The notes under the pieces were generated by a model, which made no database searches, was not told the DNA's origin, and saw only the letters and a program-made list of their open reading frames with translations. Made by a program: the position numbers and the translations under genes. DNA of 64,000 nucleotides, from positions 33,885,792-33,949,791 of the forward strand of contig OW121740.1 of assembly GCA_933228675.1 (NCBI GenBank), written 5' to 3'. Below, piece after piece: positions 12,746 through 24,411 of this stretch (within the stretch, counting starts at the first letter, position 1; every line of letters begins with the position of its first letter). Source of the DNA: Stomorhina lunata. Lineage: Eukaryota > Arthropoda > Insecta > Diptera > Rhiniidae.

Positions 12746-13199
12746 CCATCGAAACGCGTCGAGGAAAGGTTTCCCCACCAACATTTTTTGGTTTTATCAA
12801 AAAACTATTTATTACAGTAATAAATAATTGTAAAAAATTGGGATTCTTAGTGCAATACACTACAGTAAAACTTTTAAATTAAATGTTTGATGTCCCAAAT
12901 TTTGATAAACCTTTTAATAAATATACGGCTGCACATGTGCCAAGCTTTAAAATAAACTTTTGTTTATTTAAATCTTTCTTTGAACCCCCTTTATAGCACT
13001 TTTGTCTTAGTCGCCAACAAAGCAACAACAAAAGTGTGGGAAATAAAGAAATGATAAAACTGAAAAATGTTTGTGTGTTTCTGTTCGGATGATAATCTGC
13101 GCTTTATGTTGATATTTGTTGGACACAATAATAATAATTCGTATTTATTCAGTTCCTCAAATTATACATAATGTGAGGTTTTCGCTCTGTCTAGAATTA
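12746..13199 (+). repeat. 450-bp direct duplication, copy 2
   Basis: Near-identical to 12259-12712. The 33 bp between the copies (TCCTCCTGATGAGATGG) is unique. Just after copy 2, at 13210-13243, the internal stretch GATGTCCCAAATTTTGATAA appears a third time and runs straight into the R3 array. Confidence 0.9.
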
Positions 13200-13243
13200 G
13201 ATGTGAATTGATGTCCCAAATTTTGATAAACCTTTTAATAAAA

Positions 13244-14290
13244 TTTTTCTATAGAAAAATTTTCGATAAAAAAATTTTTTTATGGAAAAATTTTCGATAA
13301 AAAAATTTTTCTATAGAAAAATTTTCGATGAAAAAATTTTCGATAAAAAAATTTTTCTATAGAAAAATTTTCGATGAAAAAATTTTTCTATAGAAAAATT
13401 TTCGATGAAAAAATTTTTCTATAGAAAAATTTTCGACAAAAAAATTTTCTATAGAAAAATTTTCGATAAAAAAATTTTTCTATACAAAAATTTTCGATAA
13501 AAAAATTTTGCTATAGAAAAATTTTCGATAAAAAAATTTTTCTATAGAAAAATTTTCGATAAAAAAATTTTTCTATAGAAAAATTTTCGATAAAAAAATT
13601 TTTCTATAGAAAAATTTTCGATAAAAAAATTTTTCTATAGAAAAATAATAATTCGTATTTGATAAAAAAAACTTTTCTATAGAAAAATTTTCGATAAAAA
13701 AATTTTTCTATAGAAAAATTTTCGATAAAAAAATTTTTCTATAGAAAAATTTTCGATAAAAAAATTTTTCTATAGAAAAATTTTCGATAAAAAAATTTTT
13801 CTATAGAAAAATTTTCGATAAAAAAATTTTTCTATAGAAAAATTTTCGATAAAAAAATTTTTCTATAGAAAAATTTTCGATAAAAAAATTTTTCTATAGA
13901 AAAATTTTCGATAAAAAAATTTTTCTATAGAAAAATTTTCGATAAAAAAATTTTTCTATAGAAAAATTTTCGATAAAAAAATTTTTCTATAGAAAAATTT
14001 TCGATAAAAAAATTTTTCTATAGAAAAATTTTCGATAAAAAAATTTTTCTATAGAAAAATTTTCGATAAAAAAATTTTTCTATAGAAAAATTTTCGATAA
14101 AAAAATTTTTCTATAGAAAAATTTTCGATAAAAAAAATTTCCTATAGAAAAATTTTCAATAAAAAAATTTTCGTATAGAAAATTTTTCGATAAAAAAAAA
14201 TAGTTTTCTGTAGAAAATTTTTTTATCGAAAATTTTTCTATCAAAAATTTACAAAGTATGCAATATATAAAACATTTAGTCGAAAATATA
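13244..14290. repeat. 31-bp minisatellite R3
   Basis: About 33 units of 31 bp: TTTTTCTATAGAAAAA then TTTTCGATAAAAA. It is almost perfect from 13670 to 14130 and decays rightward to about 14600. Each unit contains a palindrome of over 20 bp centred on CTATAG. At about 13647-13660 one unit holds ATAATAATTCGTATTT, a fragment of the neighbouring 450-bp duplication. Confidence 0.95.
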
Positions 14291-15185
14291 CAAAATATTT
14301 TTATAGAAAAATTCTCTATAGAAAAATATTTTTGTCGAAAATGTTGCTATAGAAAAATATTTTTATCAAAAATTTTTCTATAGAAAAATATTTTTATCCA
14401 AAAGTTTTGCATAGAAAACTAAATTTTTTTACAGAAAAATTTTTTTATCAAAAATTTTTCTATAAAAAATTTTTCTACACGAAAATTTAATAACAATGAT
14501 TTTATCGAAAATTTTTGTATCAAAAGTATTTTTATTGAAAATTATTTTTTAGAAAATTTTTATATTCTGAAAATTTTTCTATAGAAAATTAAAAATTTCT
14601 TTTATGAAAATTGTTTACTTTTTTAATGAAATATTTACCATCATCTGCAGGAGGAGTATTCCTACTTTCAGACAGACCGAAAACCTGGCATTACATATTT
14701 TACATACACAATCATTAGGAATTATGTTTTGAAATCAAATTTAAAAGCTCATATTATCGACAGAACAAAAGTAAACACAACATTTTTTCAATTTCATCTT
14801 CCTTTACTTCCCACATCCAAAATGTTTCCATAGAAAATTTTTTAACCAAAAATTTTTTTATTGAAAATTTTTCTATAAAATTTTTTTTATCAAAAGATTT
14901 TCTATATAAATTTTTTTATCAAAAACTTTTCTACAGAAAATGTTTTTTTTATAGAAAATTTTTCTATAGAAATTTTTTCTATAGAAAATTTTTTGATCAA
15001 AAATGTTTCTGTATAAATTTTTTTAATCTAAAAATTTTCTATACACTTTTTTTATTGAAAATTTTTTTACATAAAAATTTTTTTTATAGAAAACAAATGT
15101 ATACCAAAAAAATATTTTTATCATAAATTTGTTTTTATCGGAAATTTTTCTATAGAAAAGAATTTTTATCTTAAAAATATTTATA
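14291..15185. repeat. Decayed R3-like repeat with a non-repeat break
   Basis: Highly diverged units (TTTTTATCAAAAATTTTTCT) at 14291-14620 and 14820-15185, separated by about 200 bp of other sequence containing CAGACAGACCG at 14667. Probably older arrays of the same minisatellite family. Confidence 0.6.
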
Positions 15186-16779
15186 CAGAAAGATCTATTT
15201 GCAAACGTTTCTGAGGCTGCTATGTTATTGTAATATGAAATTTCTGGGTTGGGGTTGGCTCCTTTTCGATATTTATTTCCATTACATATAGTACTTACAT
15301 CAGCGGAAACTTATTTTACCCTTCATTTGTATAAGTGAAGCTTTTTCCAACAATTATCATACTCGTATTATATTACCGGAACACTAACACTAAAGTACCA
15401 ATTCACGAAAAAGTCCTCAAACATCACTGATCTATACAGTCATTAAACAATACAAGTGTTTGTAAGTACATTCATAATAACTCGGTATGTAATATAAGTA
15501 TGATTCGACGTTTGTATTAATCAGTCAAAGAAAATATAGAAAGAAAAAAAGAAAAAAATATACAAAAGTATGTCAAAGTTTTCATAATTACACTGATATG
15601 CAATTAATTTATGACAACTTGTCTTTTTTCCAGTTTATTGTAGTAGTTGTTGTACGAGTACTAACTGCTTTACAGTTGTTGCAATAGTGGCAGACATCAT
15701 CGTCGTTAACGTCATTATCATTGTCGTTTAGCATTTGACGATAATAATGATGATTTAGCAAAAACGGGGAGCAAAAAAAAAAAGTTGGAAAAATGTCTAT
15801 GCATATTATTACTATGCATGTGCTTGAAGGTTTGATTGCTGTTTGTGGTGGATGCTGCTGGTGTTTTTCTTCTGGTTGGAAAATTGTACAAGTAGTATTT
15901 GTGTATGTATGAAACAAATTATGATGTGGAGAGAAGAAAAAACATCATACAATAGAAATATTTTCATTGAAACTCTTTTTGAGGCAAGTAGCTGGAAAAT
16001 GGATGAAAATTGTTTTTCGTTTTTTCCTAAACTACCGAAACAGTTGTAGAAGTACTTTTAAAGCAAAAACAAAATGATAACTTACCAAAAGTATGCTATA
16101 GTTATAAAAACATTTTTGAGTTTGCCCTCCTTTACTCGTTTAGATTGCACTTGCATAGAAAACTCTTTCACTCATCTTTTTTTCCTCAATTTAATTTTTG
16201 TTTTATTACCAATATATTTATACTTTTCTTTGTCTTATTCTAGAACTTGTGCTCTATTGGTTTTGTTACTTGTTATTTGTAAACGATGTTATAGAACATT
16301 GTACCAGTAGCAATATGTCAGCATTAAAACAGATTTTCCCTCTAGAGTTTATTTCCCATCTCAAGTCTTTTAGTTTCAAAGTTTAGTATCGAAAAAAAAT
16401 TGATAGGAAAAATTTTCTGTTTTGAAACAAAAACATTGTTTATTTGAAGGATTTTAGTTATTTATAGCATTTAGAGGAAATGGTATTCAAATAAGAGAAT
16501 ATAAAACTTTTCAAGTGGACGAAAAGTGAGTCAAAATTTACATATTCTGAGTTTTATGTAAAAAAATGTATATAAATTCAAAGTTAACTGCAAAATAGTC
16601 AGAATATAAAATTCTTTGGTTAAAGTTTTGTTTTTCTTGCTTCTTTGATTTAATCATAACTTGGAAGGGATTGTCTAATGTTGTTACAAAAAATACCATT
16701 AAATTTAGAATAAAAGTTTACAAGATACTACTTTTTGCAAAATAATAATTAGAAGCGCCCTCCTTAAAAAATTTGTTTG
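15186..16779. other. AT-rich spacer, no gene seen
   Basis: Less repetitive DNA with trinucleotide-like ATC/GTT runs near 15640-15750. The frames at 15609-16386 overlap on both strands and show no recognisable protein family. Confidence 0.5.
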
Positions 16780-17755
16780 TTTTTCACTAGAAAAATTTTT
16801 TATCGAAAATTTGTTTATAGATAAATATTTTTGTTATCGAAAATTTTTCTAAATAGAAAATTTTTTTTATCGAAATTTTTTCTAAATAGAAAAATTTTTT
16901 TATCGAAAATTTTTCTAAATAGAAAAATTTTTTTTATCGTAAATTTTTCTAAATAGAAAAATTTTTTTTTATCGTTAATTTTTCTATATAGAAAATTTTT
17001 TTTATCGAAAATTTTTCTATATAGAAAAAGTTTTTATCGAAAATTTTTCTATATAGAAAAAATTTTTTATCGCAAATTTTTCTATATAGAAAAAATTTTT
17101 TATCGAAAATTTTTCTATATAGAAAAAATTTTTTATCGAAAATTTTTCTATCTAGAAAAAATTTTATATCGAAAATTTTTTTTATATAGAAAAATTTTTT
17201 TTATCGAAAATTTTTCTAAATAGAAAAATTTTTTTATCAAAAATTTTTCTATATAGAAAAATTTTTTCATCGTAAATTTTTCTATACAGAAAAATTTTTC
17301 TATATAGAAAAATTGTTTTATCAAAAATTTTCTATATAGAAAAATCTTGTTATCGAAAATTTTTCTATATAGAAAAATCTTGTTATCGAAAATTTTTCTA
17401 TATAGAAAAATCTTGTTATCGAAAATTTTTCTATATAGAAAAATCTTGTTATCGAAAATTTTTCTATATAGAAAAATCTTGTTATCGAAAATTTTTCTAT
17501 ATAGAAAAATTTTTTTATCGAAAATTTTTCTATATAGAAAAATTTTTTTATCGAAAATTTTTCTATATAGAAAAATTTTTTTATCGAAAATTTTTCTATA
17601 TAGAAAAATTTTTTTATCGAAAATTTTTCTATATAGAAAAATTTTTTTATCGAAAATTTTTCTATATAGAAAAATTTTTTTATCGAAAATTTTTCTATAT
17701 AGAAAAATTTTTTTATCGAAAATTTTTCTACATAGAAAAAATTTTTTATCGAAAA
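16780..17755. repeat. 33-bp minisatellite R4
   Basis: About 30 units of 33 bp: TATCGAAAATTTTTCTATAT followed by AGAAAAATTTTTT. It contains the 18-bp palindrome TTTTTCTATATAGAAAAA. Units vary on the left (TTTATCGTAAA, CTAAATAG) and are regular from 17340. Because 33 is a multiple of three, long frames stay open on both strands with an 11-residue period; these are not genes. Confidence 0.95.
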
Positions 17756-18545
17756 ACATTTCTATCGAAATTTTTTCTATAGAAAAATATTTCTATCGAA
17801 ATTTTTTCTATAGAAAAATATTTCTATCGAAATTTTTTCTATAGAAAAATATTTCTATCGAAATTTTTTCTATAGAAAAATATTTCTATCGAAATTTTTT
17901 CTATAGAAAAATATTTCTATCGAAATTTTTTCTATAGAAAAATATTTCTATCGAAATTTTTTCTATAGAAAAATATTTCTATCGAAATTTTTTCTATAGA
18001 AAAATATTTCTATCGAAATTTTTTCTATAGAAAAATATTTCTATCGAAATTTTTTCTATAGAAAAATATTTCTATCGAAATTTTTTCTATAGAAAAATAT
18101 TTCTATCGAAATTTTTTCTATAGAAAAATATTTCTATCGAAATTTTTTCTATAGAAAAATATTTCTATCGAAATTTTTTCTATAGAAAAATATTTCTATC
18201 GAAATTTTTTCTATAGAAAAATATTTCTATCGAAATTTTTTCTATAGAAAAATATTTCTATCGAAATTTTTTCTATAGAAAAATATTTCTATCGAAATTT
18301 TTTCTATAGAAAAATATTTCTATCGAAATTTTTTCTATAGAAAAATATTTCTATCGAAATTTTTTCTATAGAAAAATATTTCTATCCAAATTTTTTCTAT
18401 AGAAAAATATTTCCATCGAAATTTTTTCTATAGAAAAATATTTTAATTGAAATTTTTTATATAGATAAATATTTCTATTGAAAATCTTTTCTATAGCAAA
18501 ATATTTTTGTCGAAATTTTTTCTATAGAAAAACACTTCTATGGAA
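17756..18545. repeat. 31-bp minisatellite R5
   Basis: About 25 units of 31 bp (TCTATCGAAATTTTTTCTAT then AGAAAAATATT). It follows R4 directly at 17756 with no spacer, and the switch of unit length happens within one unit. Very homogeneous until about 18390, then decays. Confidence 0.95.
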
Positions 18546-19510
18546 AATTTGTCTTTATTATTTTTTTAACAAAAATTTATTGTATTAAATTTTTTGAGAA
18601 AGATGAGCTACGCCTTTCTACTTCATCAGTTAACTAATAATAATCACTCAAGAAAAGTTTTCTATATGTTAACATTAAACTAACTGACATTAACATAATA
18701 TCAAATTGTAATTACAAAAACTAACAAATATTTATAATCCTTATCACACTTACACACAAAACAACACATTTTTCCCCTAATTACACTAACATTTCAACTG
18801 TTTCATGCCACATTTCACTGAAAATATGAACAACTAAGACTAATGCGGTATAATGAAGTGAAATTACCCCAAACATTTATTAACTATTTCTTCGCATATA
18901 TCAACTTGGCACAAAATACACTTACACAAATACAAACAAACATTCGCGTAACATTAACATACACACACTCACACATCAATAAGTAATTAGAACCTTAAGT
19001 CAATTATACCGTTAATTATGAAAATCATTACAAACATTTACACCCGCTAACCATAAAATAAAGTTATAAATTCATTCAATCTACTCTTGATGTTTTAACA
19101 TATATACATACATATACACATACATGCATATTATTTAGTTTATTTATGTTAGTGCGAGTACATTCATTTATTTAGCTGAGAGGCTTTTGAAAACATAAAA
19201 AAAATTGAAATACCAGTAACAACAAAAAATGGTACGGTTTAAATGAACTAAGTAGGCTCCCTTGAACCTCGTTTAGTCTCTTTATAATATTTTCAAATGC
19301 GAATACGACAGATTTATTTAAGAGAAACCTTTGAAGTGGTTTTGGCTTTGGCCAAACTCAACAAGTTCTTTTTATTTTAATTTAAAATAATATTTTGTAT
19401 AAATATTTAGCATTTAAATGCGTTTTTTGTAAAGCAAATGTAAGTCAACAAGAAAAAAAGTATTAAGTCATAATTATATCAGTTAAGAAACATGTTATGT
19501 ACAAGCCATA
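18546..19510. other. AT-rich spacer, no gene seen
   Basis: Ordinary AT-rich sequence with ACAC/CATA-rich stretches at 18890-18980 and 19100-19130. Nothing supported. Confidence 0.5.
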
Positions 19511-19514
19511 TTAT

Positions 19515-20030
19515 AACATGACTTGATCTATGACTAGAGCTCTACCAGGTATGATTAAACAACAATTAATAAAGCAATGAGTAGGTGTATGATTAGAATT
19601 TCGACTAGAGCTTTGATTAGTGATATGTCTAGATAGATGAGTTGAGATATGTGCGCCGACTTGACTAGAAAATTTGGACAAGACAGATATATTGAACAAA
19701 AAATAAGGGGTTTCTTTAAATGTTAAAAAAAAACAATTTTCTAAAAAAGCATTTAGCATTGTACAGAGAATTAGCTAAAAGGCTTTTCAACAACACATAT
19801 TACTTTAAAATCAACAACATATATTACTGCAAGTCGCTCCTGAGCATATGCAATAAAAATATATTGTTTTTAAAAATTTTAATGAATTTGACTTTTTTAA
19901 TTTTTATTTACAAGCAGGAGTAGGCAGCCCTACCACCAGTAGCCAATGTTTTTTTTTTTAATTTTCCTAAATACCACGATCATTAATAAAACTCGTGAAA
20001 ATGAGTTTTAAAATCATTCAGTTTTAATTT
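19515..20030 (+). mobile_element. Interspersed repeat of the 59-kb type, fragment
   Basis: Shares GTGCGCCGACTTGAC, GGGGTTTCTTTA and CTCCTGAGCATATGCAATAA (diverged) with 59380-59660, in the same order. At 59.3 kb the shared part lies beside a long TA tract. Here it lies beside a degenerate run of GACTAG/TCTAGA words (19518-19660) instead. Non-coding; a frame at 19720 has no recognisable domain. Confidence 0.5.
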
Positions 20031-20264
20031 GGATGTTAACAGAGTTCGTTGGTGCCGTTTTGTTAAAGAAAAGACAAAAACAAACTAGGCAAGAAACAAA
20101 TAAAAATCCAATTTATAGCAACAAAATACATTGTTTGAGGGAACAAAGAAATATAATCTCGAACATTGTTGCCACTACACTATTATTTTTGTAAACATTG
20201 GGAATATTTTTGTTAATATTGGGATTAATTTTCAAAACATTAACAATTTTTCTTTGCAAAATTG

Positions 20265-21090
20265 TTCTATAAAAATTATATTTTATAGAAAATATTTAAT
20301 TAAAAATTTTTGATAAAAATATTTTTATATCAAAACATTGTTAAATCTTCTATAGAAAAATTTTTGATAAAAAATTTTTTCTATTGAAAAATTTTTGATA
20401 AAAAAATTTTCTGTAGAAAAATTTTTGATAAAAAAGTTTTTGATGAAAAAATTTTTGATAAAAAAATTTTTGATGAAAAAATTTTTGATAAAAAAAAATG
20501 CTTGAAAAAAACTTTCTATACAAAAATTGTTGATAAAAAAATTTTCTATAGAAAAATTTTAGATAAAAAAATTTTCTATAGTAAAATTTTTGATAAAAAA
20601 GATTTTCTGTAGTAAAACTTTTGATAAAAAAATATAGAAAAATTTTTGATAAAAAATGTTCTATAGTAAAATTTTTGATAAAACAATTTTCTATAGTAAA
20701 ATTTTTGATAAAAAAATTTTCTATAGTAAAATTTTTGATAAAAAAATTTTCTAAAGAAAAATTTTTGATAAAAAAATTTTCTAAAGAAAAATTTTTGATA
20801 AAAAAATTTTCTATAAAAAAATGTTTGATAAAAAAATTTTCTATAGTAAAATTTTTGATAAAAAAATTTTCTAACGAAAAATTTTTGATAAAAAAATTTT
20901 CTATAAAAAAATGTTTGATAAAAAAATTTTCTATAGTAAAATTTTTGATAAGAAAATTTTCTATCGAAAGATTTTTGATAAAAAAATTTTCTATAGAAAA
21001 ATTTTTGATAAAAAAATTTTCTATAGAAAAATTTTTGATTTTCTATAGAAAAATTTTTGATTTTCTATAGAAAAATTTTTGTAAAAAAAA
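20265..21090. repeat. 30-bp minisatellite R6
   Basis: Regular from about 20350: units of 30 bp (TTTTTGATAAAAAAATTTTC then TATAGTAAAA), about 25 copies. The 30-bp period keeps one frame open for 149 codons with a 10-residue repeat, but this is repeat translation. The unit is related to R3, with TTTTTGATA in place of TTTTCGATA. Confidence 0.93.
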
Positions 21091-21172
21091 TATTTTTTTT
21101 TCTTTTTAGAATGTTAGAACTACACATTGAAAAAATACCTATCTTTTTTTCAAAGAACAACAACAAAGAAAA

Positions 21173-21905
21173 AACAAGTAAGAAAGTGCTATAGTCGGTC
21201 AAGCCCGACAATACGATACCCTTCACCACTAAAGTCAAAGTTGTACTTTTTCATCTATAAAACAAATATTTCCTAAATTATGTCAAAACACGAACATTTT
21301 CTTAAGGCTTATAAATTTAAGCTGTTTTCGTCATTTAGATTTATATGGGGGCTAGGGTCAAATGTGAACCGATCATCTTGATTTTTAGCAAATTGATTAC
21401 AGTTTTTACTAAAATTATGTGTGCAAAAAAAAGAGTTAAAATTGTCATAATTTTCGGATTTATGAGCGTTTTAGTGATTTTTGTCTCATTTAGTGCGTTT
21501 TTAAAGAAGAGTTTGTACGGGAGCTATGGTCAAATGTGGACCGATTTTAACGAAATTTGGCACAGTGATTTATGTTTATATATGCAGAATCTGATTTAAA
21601 TTTCATGAAAAAATATTGATATTTGCGGCCAATATATCAAATTCAGGAAATGTGACCTATGGGAGGTACCATAAATAACGGACCGATTTTGACGATCAAT
21701 AGCCATGGTCCCATTGTCAAAAAATAATCTGTGCTAAATTGCATCAAATTATTTTTAGAACTACGACTTCTAGGTTGATTACAAAGTTTACATGGGGGTC
21801 CAGCCAGCCAGACGGACGGACGGAGGGACATCGCTAAATCGACTCAGAAAGTGATACTAAGCCTATTGGTATACTAAAAGGTGGGTGGCAGCACCTGCCA
21901 CTTAA
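21173..21905 (-). mobile_element. Interspersed element, GTCC-bearing family, inverted copy
   Basis: Begins AAACAAGTAAGAAAGTGCTA and TAGTCGGTCAAGCCCGAC, then TACCCTTCACC, and ends with CAGCCAGACGGACGGACGG, CGCTAAATCGACTCAGAAAG and GGTATACTAAAAGGTGGGT. The same blocks occur in reverse order and orientation at 60245-60970. Non-autonomous; it encodes nothing. Confidence 0.7.
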
Positions 21906-22879
21906 AATCAAAGTATTTCAACAAAAATCCACTTTTTGACCAAAAAAATCACGTGAATTGTTATGTATAAGCAGTTTTTATGAGAAGATCTGAAACAAAT
22001 ATTGCTTCAATGGGTAGAAATATATGTTGGAATTTTGGTTAAAATCGGATATCATTAACCCTTTTATTACCAGGGTCAAAGGTAAAATTTTGAAAATATT
22101 AAATTTTTTTCAAAAACCACTAGACATTACATGTTTTTCTTGTTTTATTTCATTGAAAATTCAACAAATCTCCCAAAGGCGCCTGTAAAAATATTTTTAT
22201 ATAAAATTACCCTTGTATACCCATGAGCTCCAACCATTGGTGGGAAGAGGTATATTGGGTTTGCATAGATCAGTGGTAGCCAAAACATTTGTATTAGTAA
22301 GTATTAGTTGTATTGGTGAGAAATAATTTTCACACTCGAAAAAATAGGTAATTATACTGGTTTAAATAGTAAGTAAAAACTTATTTTTAAATAGAAGAAT
22401 TTTATTATACCAAAAAAACTATTTGTATGAATACACAAATCTAACACATTTTGTATAATATAATGTAAAAAAGGATTATTCCTTGCAAAGATTTTCTTAT
22501 GCATACAGGCAAATGTAAAAACTCTCTTTAAAACAGCTCTAATTATTGCATTAAATAAATTAGTAACGTTATATTTTAATTTAAAGTATTAATTTCACAA
22601 TAGTATTCTTCCTTCTTTAATTTTTTTATTGTCATAATAAAAATTCAATAAGCGAGACGACAAAAATTTGTTGAGTGTATTGAAATTATAACAAAAAATG
22701 TTAATTTTTCGGTGGTTGATTGAAGACTTAATGAAAAAGCATAAGAATACATGTAAAGAGCGTAAGAATATGTGTAATTTCAAAGGGCTCAATTGAGTTC
22801 GAGCTGGCGACCATTGGCATAGATGAATATTGCATAGATGAATATTTTGCAAATATAAACCGATAACCAAAATAAGGTA
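21906..22879. mobile_element. Interspersed repeat body plus AT-rich DNA
   Basis: Positions 21906-22150 match 59930-60175 (TTAAAATCAAA, AAGCAGTTTTTAT, TATTACCAGGGTCAAA, ACATGTTTTT). The same two modules therefore lie next to each other in both loci, in different relative orientation. From 22260 the sequence is AT-rich and unassigned. Confidence 0.5.
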
Positions 22880-23095
22880 ACAAATGATTCACAATTGAAC
22901 CTAGCTCCCATATCAGGCCCTTCCCGGAAATAACATAAATCTGCTTAAATCTCGAAATTTAAAAAAAAAATAGTACATATTTGAATGTATGTCCCAAAGA
23001 CTGAAGGAAAACTTGATCCATATTTGACCTTGGCAGTGAAGAGTATCATATAGTCGAGCTGGACCGACTATAGCTTTTCTTACTTGTTTTAACTT
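22880..23095 (+). mobile_element. Element terminus, inverted relative to 21173
   Basis: Contains TAGCTCCCATATCAGGCCC, TTGACCTTGGCAGTGAAG, GGACCGACTATAGCTTTTCT and TACTTGTTTT. The last two are the complement of the left terminus at 21173, so 21173-23095 is bounded by inverted terminal sequences about 1.9 kb apart. Confidence 0.65.
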
Positions 23096-24406
23096 AATTA
23101 TAGTCTGAAGAAGTTCATATTTATTTTTTGTTTCTCATAAGGTATCCTAGGACCATATTTATGTATCGTTTGGCGAATGATGTCTTTGTTGTTAAGGCAA
23201 TGTCATGGCTTGTAAGTACTTTTTTGCAAGTTTATAATACTATAGTTATATGTAACTTATAATAATATTACAATAATTTGTTAACTAAAATCCCTTGCTA
23301 ACAGTTCATTACCCAGCTTATAGCTTATGTGGGTATCAAGTGTCGAAGTATTTGCACTTGAATGTTTAAGATTGTTAGTAAATATTCATTTAAGCAAGTA
23401 TTCAGCCAGCAAAATGTTTTATAGATTTCACTTAATAATCATTAATTAACAATATACAATAGAATGTATATGGAGTCAAGCTGAAACTGTATACATATGT
23501 ATATTCATGATCTCAAATGTTAATATGTAGTCCATGCATAATCGCATAAATTCATTTGTTTACAATAGTGGTAACTGTTTATTGAGCTTTAGTAAATTTG
23601 TACAAACAAAACGGAAAAGTCTAACACTAACATATTCAGTCATATTTAAGAGGATCGATTCTATAAATGGTGGCAAAAATACTTTAGACTTTTGGTGTGT
23701 CTGCTAATCAGCAAGAGTATATTTTGAAAGAAATCCATGATAACTATTTCTACATCTCATAGTTATTATTTCCAAGTAAAAGCTTTGCCAAGTTTATTTG
23801 AAATTTGCAAATTTATTTGCTAATACGTCTCTTCAATACACTGGGTTATATTATCAGATTTTGAATGTTGCTTCTACATACATATTTGAAAAATAAGCAG
23901 TTTAACATTATATTCTTTTACACGTGGGTGTATGATTAACATTTTAAATTTTTTAAGAAGTAAATATGTTCCTGTTTTCTGTTATCTTTGCACGTTTTGC
24001 TTATTATCTCTTTATCCCTGGGATTTCAAAAGTTGCATTAACATAAATAACATTTCTTAGGGGAATTTTAACAAATATTTAGCAAATCCAATTCTTATAA
24101 AACTCTATTGTAAACGGGTATAAAGGAAAAGTACAATCTTTATAAAAAAAACAAAAGCATACTTTCGGGATAGCACGTGGAAATGAACTGGATTTTTTTT
24201 TTTTTTTTTTTTTGTTTAAAATTTAAGATCAAGAGAGATATGAATTAAAAATTTACTTGTTTAATCTTTTAACCTGTAAACTAGTTTAAAGATATTTAAC
24301 ACCAGAGAAAGTTTAACTAATATTAGTATATACACTTCTACCTTGGTCTACGCGGTAGATATGTTCATGACAAAAGTGTATAAATCAAATCAAATCAAAC
24401 CTTTTT
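23096..24406. other. AT-rich spacer up to the retrotransposon, no gene seen
   Basis: No supported gene. A T-run lies at about 24194-24213. The BEL element inserted at 24407-24411. Confidence 0.5.
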
Positions 24407-24411
24407 ATATG
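24407..24411. other. Target-site duplication, left copy (ATATG)
   Basis: ATATG directly precedes the outer LTR edge (TATTTAAACTGG). The same five bases follow the other LTR at 33546. Five base pairs is usual for BEL/Pao integration. Confidence 0.85.

Noticed and set aside
15609..16386. Cluster of overlapping frames on both strands
   Set aside because: Composition-driven (ATC/GTT runs); no similarity to known proteins, no splice structure.
17148..17844. Long Lys/Phe/Ile-rich frames on both strands (203 and 165 codons)
   Set aside because: They come from the 33-bp unit, whose length is a multiple of three; the 11-residue period is exact repeat translation with no gene signals.
20621..21070. 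149-codon frame with a 10-residue repeat
   Set aside because: Translation of the 30-bp R6 minisatellite; not a protein family.
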